The notes under the pieces: generated by a model
Seen by the model: the letters and a program-made list of their open reading frames with translations, nothing else
The model's database searches: none
What the model was told of the DNA's origin: nothing
Shown here: piece by piece, positions 15,437 through 25,211 of the stretch
How the letters are laid out: each line of letters begins with the position of its first letter
Numbering within the stretch: the first letter of the stretch is position 1
Position numbers and translations under genes: made by a program
NCBI GenBank assembly: GCA_002435715.1
Contig: DISD01000046.1
Location: forward strand, 43,333-107,332
DNA: 64,000 nt
Source: Rhodospirillaceae bacterium UBA6219
GTDB taxonomy: Bacteria; Pseudomonadota; Alphaproteobacteria; Rhodospirillales; Magnetospirillaceae
Direction of reading: 5' to 3'

Positions 15437-18244
15437 ATGTCCCTGACCCTTGGCCTCAACACCGCGCTTTCCGGCCTGCTGACCTCGCAGCGGGCGCTGG
15501 ACACCATCGCCCAGAACGTCACCAACGTGAACACCCCCGGCTATGTCCGCAAGGTGCTGAACCAGGAAAGCCGCGTGCTCAACGGTAACGGCGCCGGCGT
15601 GCAGGTGGGTTCGGTCAGCCGGATGGTCAACGAGGGGTTGCTGAAGGACATCCGCAAGCAAAGCGCCAATCTGGGCAAGCTGGAAGTCGAAAACAGCTAT
15701 TATCCCCGCATCGACGACCTGTTCGGCGACGTCGCCGACAATTCGTCCATCGCCCACAAGATGAACGACCTGAACAACGCCTTCGACTTGTTGAGCACCC
15801 AGGTCGAGAAACCTTCCATCCAGTGGTCCACCGTGCAGTCCGGTCAGGACGTGACCGACCTTTTGGGGCGCATGACCGACCAGTTGCAGTCGCTGCGCGT
15901 CGAAGCCGATCGGGAAATCGAATATACCGTCGGACAGATCAACGACCTGTTGACCGACATCCACGACCTGAACCAGAAGATCGTCAAGAACTCGGCCGTG
16001 GCCACCGGCACCACCGATCTGGAAGACAAGCGCGACAAGGCGATGACCGACCTGTCCAAACTGATCGACATCCAGTATTACAAGCGCCAAGACGGTTCGA
16101 TGATCGTCTACACCACTTCGGGCGAAATGCTGGTCGACAACCAGGACCAGCCGCTGTCCTATACCGCCAACTCGCAGATCGACACCTGGATGACCGCTGC
16201 CGGCGGCCAGTTCAACAAGATCGCGGTGGAAGGTGGCACCAACGATCTGGGACCGCTGGTCACCGGCGGCAAGCTGCGCGCCCTGCTGGACATGCGCGAC
16301 AAGACGGTCACCGACCTGCAATCGTCTCTGGACGAAATGGCCCAGACCATGACGGAAGAGATCAACCAGGCGCACAACCGCGGCACCTCCTATCCCAGCC
16401 CGTCCTACCGCTATGAAGGGACGCGCACTTTCGCCAAACAGGGCAACATCGTTCCCAACGCCGCCGACACCACGCTGGACATCTATTTGGGTGCCACCAC
16501 CATTTCGCCGGCCACCACCGCCATCGCCTCGAACACCACCAATCCGTGGCAATCCACCTTCACCTCGGCGGCCGGCACCTATTCCGCCCTGTCGGCCGGC
16601 GACACCATTTCGATTTCGGGGGCCGAAGACAGCGCCAACAACGGCAGCTACAAGATCATCAGCGTTTCCGGCACCGGCAACAGCATCACCGTGGAAAAGG
16701 TCAATCCGCACCAGACCATTCAGCTGTCGGGAACCGAGGACGTGGTCATCGGTGTGTTCGGGTCCGACGGCAAGGAATTGCAGCAGACGACGCTGAACAC
16801 CATCATGCAGACGAATTATGCCGGCTCGTACACCGCCGCCACGGTGGGCACCGGCCGGTCGCTGTCGGATTTCGGCGCCAAGGGCGACCACGACCAGTGG
16901 AGCATCAACGAAGTCAGCGCCCACGTGGAAGCCTGGCTGAGCGCCCAGGGCTACACCAACGCCTCGGTCAATTTGGACAGCGAAGGCAAGATGGTGATGG
17001 ATTTGGGCGTCACCGACAAATCGCTGGTGTTCCGCGACCAGACCGCCGCCGCCGACGGTTCGGACACCACCGACGCCACCATCTCGTTCGACGTGGACGG
17101 CGACGGCGCCGTCGACCAAACCATCAAGGGCTTCGCCAATTTCTTCGGGCTGAACGATTTCTTCGTCAATTCCAACCAGAACTCGATCCAGGATTCGGAC
17201 ATCGTCGCCAACACCTTCAAAACCACCATCGGGCGCGATCTGAAGATCTTTGACGAATCGGGCCAGATCGGACCGGACATCTCGATCCCCTCGGGCTCGT
17301 CCCTGGAAAAAATTGCCCAGTACATCAACCAGTTCAGCCGGACCACCGATTCGACCCTGCTGAGCCAAGCGCAGACCACGTTCACCCTCAGCACCGCCTC
17401 GACCATCACCGTCTCCAATGGCTCGGGCACCGCCTCCACGGCCACGGTCGGCCCGGGCGCGGTGACCTTGCAGGAAATCGCCGGCAAGCTGACCCAGGGC
17501 TCGGTGGTGGCCAGCGTGGTCCAGGACGGCGCCGGTTACCGTTTGCGCCTGAGCAGCACCCAAGGCCAGGAACTGACGGTTTCGTTCTCGGGCGGCACCA
17601 CCACCACCGGCACCTTGGAAACCGACCTCAACATGGAAAAGATGCAGTTGGTCACTGCCGCCGTGGTCCCGGAAGGGTCTGGCCAGCGCCTGCGTCTGGT
17701 GCAATCGGAAAACAAGGAACTGTTCCTGTCGTCGTCCCTGGACGTCAACAGCAACAACCTGCTGAGCGATCTGGGAATGAAACCGGCATCGACCCGCACC
17801 GCCGGCAACATTTCGGTGCGCGCGGACTTGCTGGCCGGCCCGGAAAAGCTGGGCCGCGGTCAGATGCAATGGGATGCCGACCAAGCCGGCTATTACATTT
17901 CCGAAGGCGACAACACCACCGCCTTGGCCTTGGCCGACGCGATGAATTCCAAACGCGCCATGAGCAGCGCCGGGGGACTTTACAGCGGCAATTACACCTT
18001 GTCGGAATACGCTGCCGCCTCCATATCCCTGGTGGCCAACGACGCGGCGCATTCTTCCAGCCAGCTGGAATACCAGACAGCGCTGAACAACTCGCTGGAC
18101 TTCCAGAACACGTCGTTCAGCGGCGTCAACCTGGACGAAGAGGTGTCGGCCATGGTTGACTATCAACAAGCTTATGCGGCCACGGCCAAGGTGATCACCG
18201 TTCTCCAGGAAATGCTGGAAACGCTCACCTCGATGATTAACTGA
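15437..18244 (+). CDS. flgK: flagellar hook-associated protein 1 (FlgK)
   Basis: 935 residues from the ATG at 15437. The N terminus (SLTLGLNTALSGLLTSQRALDTIAQNVTNVNTPGYVRK) and the C terminus (SGVNLDEEVSAMVDYQQAYAATAKVITVLQEMLETL) are the coiled D0/D1 segments of FlgK. The protein joins hook and filament. It is far longer than the roughly 550 residues of the enterobacterial protein. The extra mass is in the surface-exposed middle, including beta-rich modules such as GDTISISGAEDSANNGSYKI that recur in FlgL. Confidence 0.95.
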   Translation: MSLTLGLNTALSGLLTSQRALDTIAQNVTNVNTPGYVRKVLNQESRVLNGNGAGVQVGSVSRMVNEGLLKDIRKQSANLGKLEVENSYYPRIDDLFGDVADNSSIAHKMNDLNNAFDLLSTQVEKPSIQWSTVQSGQDVTDLLGRMTDQLQSLRVEADREIEYTVGQINDLLTDIHDLNQKIVKNSAVATGTTDLEDKRDKAMTDLSKLIDIQYYKRQDGSMIVYTTSGEMLVDNQDQPLSYTANSQIDTWMTAAGGQFNKIAVEGGTNDLGPLVTGGKLRALLDMRDKTVTDLQSSLDEMAQTMTEEINQAHNRGTSYPSPSYRYEGTRTFAKQGNIVPNAADTTLDIYLGATTISPATTAIASNTTNPWQSTFTSAAGTYSALSAGDTISISGAEDSANNGSYKIISVSGTGNSITVEKVNPHQTIQLSGTEDVVIGVFGSDGKELQQTTLNTIMQTNYAGSYTAATVGTGRSLSDFGAKGDHDQWSINEVSAHVEAWLSAQGYTNASVNLDSEGKMVMDLGVTDKSLVFRDQTAAADGSDTTDATISFDVDGDGAVDQTIKGFANFFGLNDFFVNSNQNSIQDSDIVANTFKTTIGRDLKIFDESGQIGPDISIPSGSSLEKIAQYINQFSRTTDSTLLSQAQTTFTLSTASTITVSNGSGTASTATVGPGAVTLQEIAGKLTQGSVVASVVQDGAGYRLRLSSTQGQELTVSFSGGTTTTGTLETDLNMEKMQLVTAAVVPEGSGQRLRLVQSENKELFLSSSLDVNSNNLLSDLGMKPASTRTAGNISVRADLLAGPEKLGRGQMQWDADQAGYYISEGDNTTALALADAMNSKRAMSSAGGLYSGNYTLSEYAAASISLVANDAAHSSSQLEYQTALNNSLDFQNTSFSGVNLDEEVSAMVDYQQAYAATAKVITVLQEMLETLTSMIN

Positions 18245-18255
18245 CGGAGGGTGTC

Positions 18256-19758
18256 ATGACCCGCGTTGCAACTTATGGCGCCAACCAGCTTTACCTCTCG
18301 CGCATCACGGCGCTGAACGAGCGTATCAACAAGCTGACCACCCAGGTCGTCACCGAAAAGAAGTCACCGAACTACACCGGCATCGCCGAGGACAGCAACC
18401 GGCTGATCAATTTCGAGAACGAGAAGTCACGTTCGGAAGCCTTCATCAAGAACAACGATACCATCCAGACCACCATCAATCTGGCCAACGTGTCGTTGAC
18501 GGCGGTGCAGACCACCATGCAGACGTTCCGCGACCGCCTGGATTCCTTCCGCACCAACAAGAACCGAACCCAGGAAGACGTGGAATCCATCCAGAATCTG
18601 GCCTTCCAGTCGATGATGGACCTGCAATCCTATCTGTCCAGCACGGCGGACGGCAAATATCTGTTCTCGGGCGGCCTGGTGTCCCAGGAACCGGTGCAGT
18701 TGCCGGCTTCCACCCGGGCGGGTTTCAGCAACATCTATGACGGGTTTTCCGTCACCTATCCGACCACCCGCGACGCCCACATGCTGGAAACGGCGACCAA
18801 GCCCGCCACCACCGGCAACCTGACCTTCAGCACCGCCGGCACCATCTCCGCCACCAATCCCGGCACGCTTTCCGATTTCCCGGTGGGGACCCGCGTCACC
18901 GCATCCGGCGCCTCGGCGGCCAACAACCAGACCTATACGGTGGTGGCCAATACCGGCTCGCAGATCAAGGTTTCGCGCCTGACCACCGAAGGTCCGATAG
19001 CGGGCACCATCAGCTATTACAACGCCGGTGACGAAGCCCATGTGCAGACCCTGAACGGCAATCTGACCTTCACCCCCGGCTCCGACACCATCCAAGTCTC
19101 CAACGCCACCGGTTTTTCGGTGGGCCAAGTGTTCAGCGTCGCCGGCACCAACTTCAACGACGGCAGCTATCAGATCAAGTCCATCACCGCCGGCCCGCCC
19201 GATTCGATCACCATCGAAAGCGTCAAGGTGGGCGCCAACGAATCCGTCGCCGCCACCCTGACCGCCGAATCCTGGTACAAGGGCGACAACATCAATATCC
19301 AACAGCGCATCGACCAGGACCGTGCCGTTTCGGTGGGGGTGTTCGCTTCGGACCCCGCCTTCGAAAAGGCGTTCCGTGCCATGGGCATCATCGCCCAAGG
19401 TCAATACGGGACCGCCGGCGGCTTGGAAAACAACCTGGACCGTGTGGACGACGCCCTGTACCTGATCCGTGACGCCTTGTTGCACCCGGCCGGCAACCAG
19501 GCCCCCTATGGCACCGAACAATCCAGCGACCTGGAATCGGTGCTGTCGCAATTGGGGACCACGCAAAGCCTGATCAACACCAAGACCGAGAAGCACAAAT
19601 CCTATATCGGCTTTTTGGACGACCGCATCATCGCCATGGAAAACGTCGACAAGAACGAAGCCATCACCTTGCTGCTGGACGACCAGCGGGCGCTGGAGGC
19701 CGGCTATCAGACCCTGTCGAAAGTGCGGGAAATGTCGCTGATCAACTTCATGAAGTAG
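18256..19758 (+). CDS. flgL: flagellar hook-associated protein 3 (FlgL)
   Basis: 500 residues with GGAGGG upstream. VATYGANQLYLSRITALNERINKLTTQVVTEKK and the C-terminal LLLDDQRALEAGYQTLSKVREMSLINFM form the flagellin-like coiled core. The middle carries beta-rich modules, including NNQTYTVVANTGSQIKVSRL and FNDGSYQIKSITAGPPDSIT, the latter like one in FlgK. Normal FlgL is about 300 residues. Its end overlaps the convergent gene by 11 bases. Confidence 0.92.
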   Translation: MTRVATYGANQLYLSRITALNERINKLTTQVVTEKKSPNYTGIAEDSNRLINFENEKSRSEAFIKNNDTIQTTINLANVSLTAVQTTMQTFRDRLDSFRTNKNRTQEDVESIQNLAFQSMMDLQSYLSSTADGKYLFSGGLVSQEPVQLPASTRAGFSNIYDGFSVTYPTTRDAHMLETATKPATTGNLTFSTAGTISATNPGTLSDFPVGTRVTASGASAANNQTYTVVANTGSQIKVSRLTTEGPIAGTISYYNAGDEAHVQTLNGNLTFTPGSDTIQVSNATGFSVGQVFSVAGTNFNDGSYQIKSITAGPPDSITIESVKVGANESVAATLTAESWYKGDNINIQQRIDQDRAVSVGVFASDPAFEKAFRAMGIIAQGQYGTAGGLENNLDRVDDALYLIRDALLHPAGNQAPYGTEQSSDLESVLSQLGTTQSLINTKTEKHKSYIGFLDDRIIAMENVDKNEAITLLLDDQRALEAGYQTLSKVREMSLINFMK

Positions 19759-20446
19759 GCGCGTCGGGCAAGTCGAACAGCGGCCGCAATTCCAGCAGCG
19801 CGTCGTCGATCACCCAAGGGACGGCGTGGGCGAAGGTGTCCAAGATGACGATGGCGTTGACCACCACGTCCTTTTTAAAGGCGGCGCGGATACGGTCGGC
19901 CATGGTCAGGTTGACTTCGGCCACCGCCGCGTAACGCTGCTGAAGCCCGGCCACCCCCACCATTTCGTCCCCCTGCCCGCCTGCCCGTAGATATTCCCCC
20001 AGCAGATGAATGGACAGCGCCCGGAACAAGGTTTCCTGTTCGCTGGCGAAGGGCAGGTGGAAGCGGGCCATGGGGCGGAAGAAATCCAGATGCGGGCAGC
20101 CCGACGTCGCCCCCACCAGCCCCAGGATGGACGCCATGGCCGCCTGCAGGGGCTGTTTGGCGATGATCCGGCGGTGCCCGGTCACCACTTCGACCTCGGC
20201 GATTTCATAGGAATAGAAACGGTCGAATTCGCGGACGAAGCCTGAAAGCGCCCGGGCCAGCGGGCAATGGGCGTGGGTGCGCGTCTCTAACGGACAATGC
20301 GGACATTGATGGAAATCCAGCGCCGTCCATGCTTCGGCCCCTTGCGTCGTCGGCGGGCGGAGCAAGAAAGTATGGTCGTCGAAATCCAACACCACGCTTT
20401 CGTGGGCCCCGTCGGGAAGATGGAAGATATAGCGAATTTCGGCCAT
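19748..20446 (-). CDS. conserved hypothetical protein with paired CPHC motif
   Basis: 232 residues. The N terminus (IRYIFHLPDGAHESVVLDFDD) leads into LDFHQCPHCPLETRTHAHCPLA, a compact cysteine/histidine cluster that could bind metal. It continues with EVEVVTGHRRIIAKQPLQAAMASILGLVGATSGCPHLDFFRPMARFHLPFASEQETLFRALSIHLL. This matches a widespread uncharacterised proteobacterial family, probably DUF6901. No function is known. It is convergent with flgL. Confidence 0.65.
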   Translation of the reverse strand: MAEIRYIFHLPDGAHESVVLDFDDHTFLLRPPTTQGAEAWTALDFHQCPHCPLETRTHAHCPLARALSGFVREFDRFYSYEIAEVEVVTGHRRIIAKQPLQAAMASILGLVGATSGCPHLDFFRPMARFHLPFASEQETLFRALSIHLLGEYLRAGGQGDEMVGVAGLQQRYAAVAEVNLTMADRIRAAFKKDVVVNAIVILDTFAHAVPWVIDDALLELRPLFDLPDAPTS

Positions 20447-20521
20447 TCCCGGCTCCGACTTGCCAGCAGATCCCTCCGAACATCCATAAGGTACATGAAC
20501 ATGGGGAGGAGTACAGCGCCC

Positions 20522-20550
20522 TTGACATGGCGGTACCCAAGCCCCAATGT
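20522..20550 (+). promoter_or_regulatory. sigma-70-type promoter of the tetR operon
   Basis: TTGACA at 20522-20527 and CAATGT at 20545-20550 are separated by exactly 17 bp. The predicted start of transcription falls inside the palindrome just downstream. Confidence 0.6.
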
Positions 20551-20551
20551 G

Positions 20552-20565
20552 AGTGAACGTTCACT
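20552..20565. promoter_or_regulatory. TetR-type operator palindrome
   Basis: AGTGAACGTTCACT is a perfect 14-bp palindrome between the -10 element and the tetR start codon. The GAACGTTC core is typical of TetR-family lipid and efflux regulators, so autorepression is likely. Confidence 0.65.
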
Positions 20566-20582
20566 TATGACATGGGGCGACA

Positions 20583-21167
20583 ATGCGCGACGGTCAGGCC
20601 ACCCGATCCCGTATCCATCAAGCGGCACTGGATTTGTTCGTGTCACGGGGGGTGACGGAAACCAGCGTGCGTGACTTGGCGCAACGGGCCGGCATCGCCG
20701 AAGGCACGCTTTACCGTCATTACGCCTCCAAGGACGATTTGGTCGCCGACTTGTTCGCCAGCAATTACGCCGCCTTTGCCCGCCGCCTCAGAGAACGCGA
20801 TCACCCATCCCTGCCCTTGCGCCAACGTCTGTCGGCGGTGGTGTCGGAAATTTTTTGCTTTCACGACGCCGAACCGACCCTGTTCCGCTTTTTGCTGCTG
20901 GTCCAGCATCAGGCCCTGCCCCGGATGGCCGAAGGTCACGACAACCCGGTCAGCGTCTTGCAGCAGATGATCGAAGACGCCCTGGCCAAGGGGGAAATCC
21001 CCGCCCTCGACCCGGCCCTGGCCACCGCCATGGTGTTGGGCCTGATCTTGCAGCCGGCCACCGCCTTGGTTTACGGCAACTTGTCCGCCCCGCTATCCCG
21101 TCACGCCCCCGACATCGTCGCCGCCTGCTGGCGCGTTCTGTCGCAAACGGAGATCGAAAATGGCTGA
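20583..21167 (+). CDS. TetR/AcrR-family transcriptional regulator
   Basis: 194 residues. The N-terminal helix-turn-helix reads RSRIHQAALDLFVSRGVTETSVRDLAQRAGIAEGTLYRHYASKDDLVADLF. The C-terminal ligand domain is helical. Its last eight bases overlap the start of the phospholipid acyltransferase fusion gene, so it probably controls that operon and responds to a fatty acyl ligand. The ligand is inference. Confidence 0.9.
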   Translation: MRDGQATRSRIHQAALDLFVSRGVTETSVRDLAQRAGIAEGTLYRHYASKDDLVADLFASNYAAFARRLRERDHPSLPLRQRLSAVVSEIFCFHDAEPTLFRFLLLVQHQALPRMAEGHDNPVSVLQQMIEDALAKGEIPALDPALATAMVLGLILQPATALVYGNLSAPLSRHAPDIVAACWRVLSQTEIENG

Positions 21168-24100
21168 TCCCACCTTCCACCTGTTGGCCCGCCGCCGTTT
21201 CCTGCCGTTGTTCGTCAGCCAGTTCCTGGGGGCGGCCAACGACAATTTCTTCAAGAACGCCCTGGTCATCCTGGTCATCTATCGGCTGGGTGCCGAAAGC
21301 GGCATGGCTCCGCAAGTGCTGGCCACCATCGCCGCCGGCCTGTTCATCCTGCCTTATTTCCTGTTTTCCGCCACCGCCGGGCAACTGGCCGACAGATACG
21401 AGAAATCGCGGCTGATGAAGGGATGGAAAGCGGCGGAAATCGCCATTTCAGCCCTGGGGGCCTGGGCGCTGGTCAGCCACAGCGTGCCGTTGATGTTGGT
21501 GGCGCTGTTCCTGCTGGGCCTGCAATCCACCTTCACCAGCCCGATCAAATACGCGGTGCTGCCCGAATATCTGCGCCAGGACGAATTGGTGGGCGGCAAC
21601 GCCCTGATCGAGGGCGGCACCTTCCTGGCCATCTTGGCCGGCACCATCGCCGGCGGCACCTTGGTTTTGGTCGAAGACGGCACCGCATTGGTGGGCTGGG
21701 CCATGCTGGTGCTGGCGGTCTTGGGTTTCGCCGCCAGTCTGGCCCTGCCCCGCGCCCATGGCGGGGACCTGTCGGTGAAGGTCGGCTGGAATTTGGCGAC
21801 GGAAACCGTTGGCCTTTACCAATTGGTGCGCCGCAAGCGCGAGCTGTTCCTGGCGGTGCTGGGCATTTCCTGGTTCTGGCTGGTGGGCGCCACCTATCTG
21901 TCGCAATTCCCCGCTTTCGCCAAGGACGTGCTGAGCGCCGACGAACATGTGGTCACCCTGATGCTGACCATGTTCTCGGTGGGGATCGGCCTGGGTTCGG
22001 TGCTGTGCGGACGCCTGTTGAAGGGGGAAATCTCGGCCCGCCATGTGCCCTTCGCCGCCTTGGCCATGACCCTGTTCGGCCTGGATCTGTATTTCGCCGC
22101 CGGCCCCGCCGCCGGCGGTCCGCAATTGGCCAGCCTGTCGGAATTCCTGGCCCAGCCGCCATCATGGCGGCTGCTGGCCGACTTGCTGCTGTTCGCCATG
22201 GCCGGCGGCGTCTATATCGTGCCGCTTTACGCCATCCTGCAGGCCCATAGCGACGAATCGGAACGGTCGCGGGTGGTGGCGTCCAACAACCTGATCAATG
22301 CCGGGTTCATCGTCGCCGGCGCCCTGGCCAGCGCCGGCTTGCTAGCCCTGGGTCTAAGCCCCACCGATCTGTTCCTGGTCCTGGCCTTGGCCAATCTGGG
22401 GGTCGCCATCCACATCTGCGGCCTGTTGCCCGACGCCGTGTTCAAAGGCGTGTTGTCCTGGCTGTTCCGCCGCCTGTACCGGGTGCGGGTGATCGGGGCC
22501 GAACATCTGCCCCAAGACGGCGAACGCGCCGTGCTGGTGGTCAACCACACCTCGTTCCTGGATCCCGCCTTGTTGGCCGCCTTCCTGCCGACCAAGCCGG
22601 TCTTCGCCATCAATACCTTCATCGCCAAGCGATGGTGGGTGCGTCCCTTCCTGCGTCTGGTCCAAGCCTTTCCTGTGGACCCCACCAACCCCATGTCGAC
22701 CAAAAGCCTGATCAAGGTGGTCCAGGACGGCCAGTCCCTGGTCATCTTCCCCGAAGGCCGGTTGACCGTCACCGGCGCCCTGATGAAGGTCTATGAAGGC
22801 CCCGGCATGATCGCCGACCGCGCCGACGCGCCCTTGGTCCCCATCCGCATCGACGGCGCCCAATACACCGTGTTTTCACGGCTGCGTGGCAAGGTGCGGC
22901 TGCGCCTGTTCCCCACCATCACCATCACCGTGCTGCCGCCGCGCCAGTTCAGCGTCCCCGACGAGGTCGTGGGCCGGGCACGGCGCCGCCGGATCAGCCT
23001 GGCGTTGTACGATGTCATGGCCGACACGATGTTCCGGACCACCCAGTGCAACCGCAGCCTGTTCACCGCGCTGCTGGATGCCAGACGCATCCATGGCGGC
23101 AAGGCCATCGCCGTCGAGGACGTCACCCGCCAGCCCCTGACCTATGACAAATTGGTCACCGGGTCCCGGGTGTTGGGCCGGGTTCTGTGTCGCCGAACCC
23201 AGCCCGGTGAAGCGGTGGGGCTGTTGCTGCCCAACGCCGCCGCCACCGCCGCCGCCTTCTTTGGGCTGCAGGCTTTCGGCCGGGTGCCGGCCATGCTGAA
23301 CTTCTCGACCGGGACCGACAACGTGCTGGCCGCCTGTCGGGCGGCGGAACTGAAACGGGTGGTCACCTCGCGCCGTTTCGTCGAACAGGCCAAGCTGGCC
23401 GCCATGGTCCAGGCGCTGTCCGATTCGCTGGACGTGGTTTACCTGGAAGACATCCGTCAGTCCTTGGGCTGGACCGACAAGCTGGCCGGTCTGATGGCCA
23501 AACGGCCCAAACTCGCCGCCGATTCCCCGGCGGTGATCCTGTTCACCTCGGGCTCGGAAGGCACGCCCAAGGGGGTGGTGCTGTCCCACACCAACATCTT
23601 GACCAATTGCGCCCAATTGGCGGCTCGGGTGGCGTTCAGCCCCGCCGACACGGTGTTCAACGCTTTGCCGGTGTTCCATTCCTTCGGACTGACCGGCGGC
23701 ATGTTGCTGCCGGTGCTGTCTGGGATCAAATGCTTCTTGTACCCGTCGCCGCTGCATTACCGCATCGTCCCCGAACTGGTCTATGACACCAACGCCACCA
23801 TCATGTTCGGCACAGACACCTTCCTGGCCGGCTATGCACGGGTGGCCAATCCCTATGATTTCTATTCGGTGCGTCTGGTCTTCGCCGGGGCCGAGAAGGT
23901 CAAGGACGAAACCCGCCGGGTGTGGAGCGACAAGTTCGGCCTGCGCATCCTGGAAGGCTATGGCGCCACCGAAACCGCCCCGGTCCTGGCGGTCAACACG
24001 CCCATGCATTTCCAGGCCGGTTCCGTCGGCCGCCTGCTGCCCGGCATCGAGCACCGTCTGGAAACGGTGCCCGGCATCGATCGGGGCGGCAAATTGTGGG

Positions 24101-24585
24101 TGCGCGGCCCCAACGTCATGTTGGGCTATCTGCGTTGCGAAAATCCCGGCCAGTTGCAGCCGCCCAGTGATGGTTGGTACGACACCGGCGACGTGGTCGA
24201 AATCGACGAGGCGGGCTTCGTGCGTATCGTCGGGCGGGTCAAGCGCTTCGCCAAGATCGCCGGCGAAATGGTGTCCCTGGCCAAGGTCGAAAGCGAAGTG
24301 GCGGCGCTGTGGCCCGATTTCCCCCATGCGGTGGTCGCCCTGCCCGACGAGCGTAAGGGCGAACAATTGGTGCTGCTGACCCAAGCCACCGACGCCAACC
24401 GCGACATTCTGGGCGCCCATTTCCGCGCCCGCGGATTGTCCGAACTGCTGGTTCCCAAGCAAGTGCTGACACTCCGCCAAATCCCGCTTTTGGGCAGCGG
24501 CAAAATTGATTACACCAAAGCCCGTGAGCTGGCGCTGGCGGGCCGGACAGAACCGACGCCAACCGGTGCAAGGGAGCCCGTTTGA
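21160..24585 (+). CDS. LplT-Aas-type fusion: MFS, acyltransferase and acyl-ACP ligase
   Basis: 1141 residues with three domains. Residues 1 to about 420 form an MFS membrane domain like the lysophospholipid flippase LplT (FVSQFLGAANDNFFKNALVI). Residues about 440-630 form a PlsC acyltransferase with NHTSFLDP (the HX4D site) and FPEGRLTVTG. Residues about 640-1141 form an AMP-forming acyl ligase with FTSGSEGTPKGVVLSHTN near 794, GYGATETAP and the lysine motif LLGSGKIDYTKA. The protein would bring lysophospholipid inwards and reacylate it. All catalytic motifs are intact. Confidence 0.88.
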   Translation: MADPTFHLLARRRFLPLFVSQFLGAANDNFFKNALVILVIYRLGAESGMAPQVLATIAAGLFILPYFLFSATAGQLADRYEKSRLMKGWKAAEIAISALGAWALVSHSVPLMLVALFLLGLQSTFTSPIKYAVLPEYLRQDELVGGNALIEGGTFLAILAGTIAGGTLVLVEDGTALVGWAMLVLAVLGFAASLALPRAHGGDLSVKVGWNLATETVGLYQLVRRKRELFLAVLGISWFWLVGATYLSQFPAFAKDVLSADEHVVTLMLTMFSVGIGLGSVLCGRLLKGEISARHVPFAALAMTLFGLDLYFAAGPAAGGPQLASLSEFLAQPPSWRLLADLLLFAMAGGVYIVPLYAILQAHSDESERSRVVASNNLINAGFIVAGALASAGLLALGLSPTDLFLVLALANLGVAIHICGLLPDAVFKGVLSWLFRRLYRVRVIGAEHLPQDGERAVLVVNHTSFLDPALLAAFLPTKPVFAINTFIAKRWWVRPFLRLVQAFPVDPTNPMSTKSLIKVVQDGQSLVIFPEGRLTVTGALMKVYEGPGMIADRADAPLVPIRIDGAQYTVFSRLRGKVRLRLFPTITITVLPPRQFSVPDEVVGRARRRRISLALYDVMADTMFRTTQCNRSLFTALLDARRIHGGKAIAVEDVTRQPLTYDKLVTGSRVLGRVLCRRTQPGEAVGLLLPNAAATAAAFFGLQAFGRVPAMLNFSTGTDNVLAACRAAELKRVVTSRRFVEQAKLAAMVQALSDSLDVVYLEDIRQSLGWTDKLAGLMAKRPKLAADSPAVILFTSGSEGTPKGVVLSHTNILTNCAQLAARVAFSPADTVFNALPVFHSFGLTGGMLLPVLSGIKCFLYPSPLHYRIVPELVYDTNATIMFGTDTFLAGYARVANPYDFYSVRLVFAGAEKVKDETRRVWSDKFGLRILEGYGATETAPVLAVNTPMHFQAGSVGRLLPGIEHRLETVPGIDRGGKLWVRGPNVMLGYLRCENPGQLQPPSDGWYDTGDVVEIDEAGFVRIVGRVKRFAKIAGEMVSLAKVESEVAALWPDFPHAVVALPDERKGEQLVLLTQATDANRDILGAHFRARGLSELLVPKQVLTLRQIPLLGSGKIDYTKARELALAGRTEPTPTGAREPV

Positions 24586-24587
24586 CC

Positions 24588-25211
24588 ATGTCCGCTGTGC
24601 TGCGATTTTGGAACGGGCTGGAAATATCCCAGTTGCGCCAACGCCGGCTTCCGCCGCGTTTGCTGCCCCATGTCCCCAAGGGCGGGCGGGTGCTGGATGT
24701 GGGATCGGGCAACGGTCACATCGGCGCATGCTTGCTGCACGACGGGCAAGCCGCCCTGGTGCAGGGCGTCGACGTGGTCCTGCAACCCGATCCGCACATC
24801 CCCACCATGGTCTTCGACGGCGAGAGCTTGCCCTTTGACGACCAATCCTTCGACCTGGTGACCCTGGTCGACGTCCTGCACCATTGCGACCACCCCCAGA
24901 CCTTGTTGCGCGAAGCCATGCGGGTGTCGCGCCAACGGATCGTCATCAAGGACCATTACTGGCTGACGCGTCTGGATCGCTGGGTGTTGGCGTTCTCGGA
25001 TTACCTGGGCAACAAGGCCTATGGCATCAGCCTGCCCTATAATTTCCTGCGCCTGGAACAATGGGACGCGCTGTTCGCCCAATTGGGCTTGGCCATCGTC
25101 TGCCAAGAACGCTTCACCTATGCCCGCCACGACATGACCAAACAGGTGATCTTCGTGGTCGAACCTATTGCGGTGGCGCGGCGATGTGGATCGGATGATC
25201 CGCCAGGCTGA
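24588..25211 (+). CDS. class I SAM-dependent methyltransferase
   Basis: 207 residues from the ATG at 24588, which follows the stop of the upstream gene by two bases. Motif I is GRVLDVGSGNGHIGACL, the acidic loop GVDVVLQPDPHIPTMVFDGESLPFDD, and the post-I strand FDLVTLVDVLHHCDHPQ. It ends with HDMTKQVIFVVEP. Type 11 methyltransferases in lipid clusters often act on isoprenoid or lipid head groups, but the substrate here is unknown. The 3' end overlaps the convergent lipid kinase gene by 47 bases. Confidence 0.8.
   Translation: MSAVLRFWNGLEISQLRQRRLPPRLLPHVPKGGRVLDVGSGNGHIGACLLHDGQAALVQGVDVVLQPDPHIPTMVFDGESLPFDDQSFDLVTLVDVLHHCDHPQTLLREAMRVSRQRIVIKDHYWLTRLDRWVLAFSDYLGNKAYGISLPYNFLRLEQWDALFAQLGLAIVCQERFTYARHDMTKQVIFVVEPIAVARRCGSDDPPG

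Noticed and set aside
15407..18169. A 920-codon open frame on the strand opposite flgK
   Set aside because: High-GC codon bias opens long antisense frames. The flgK reading is strongly supported by motifs and start site, and the antisense product is low-complexity Gly/His/Gln-rich.
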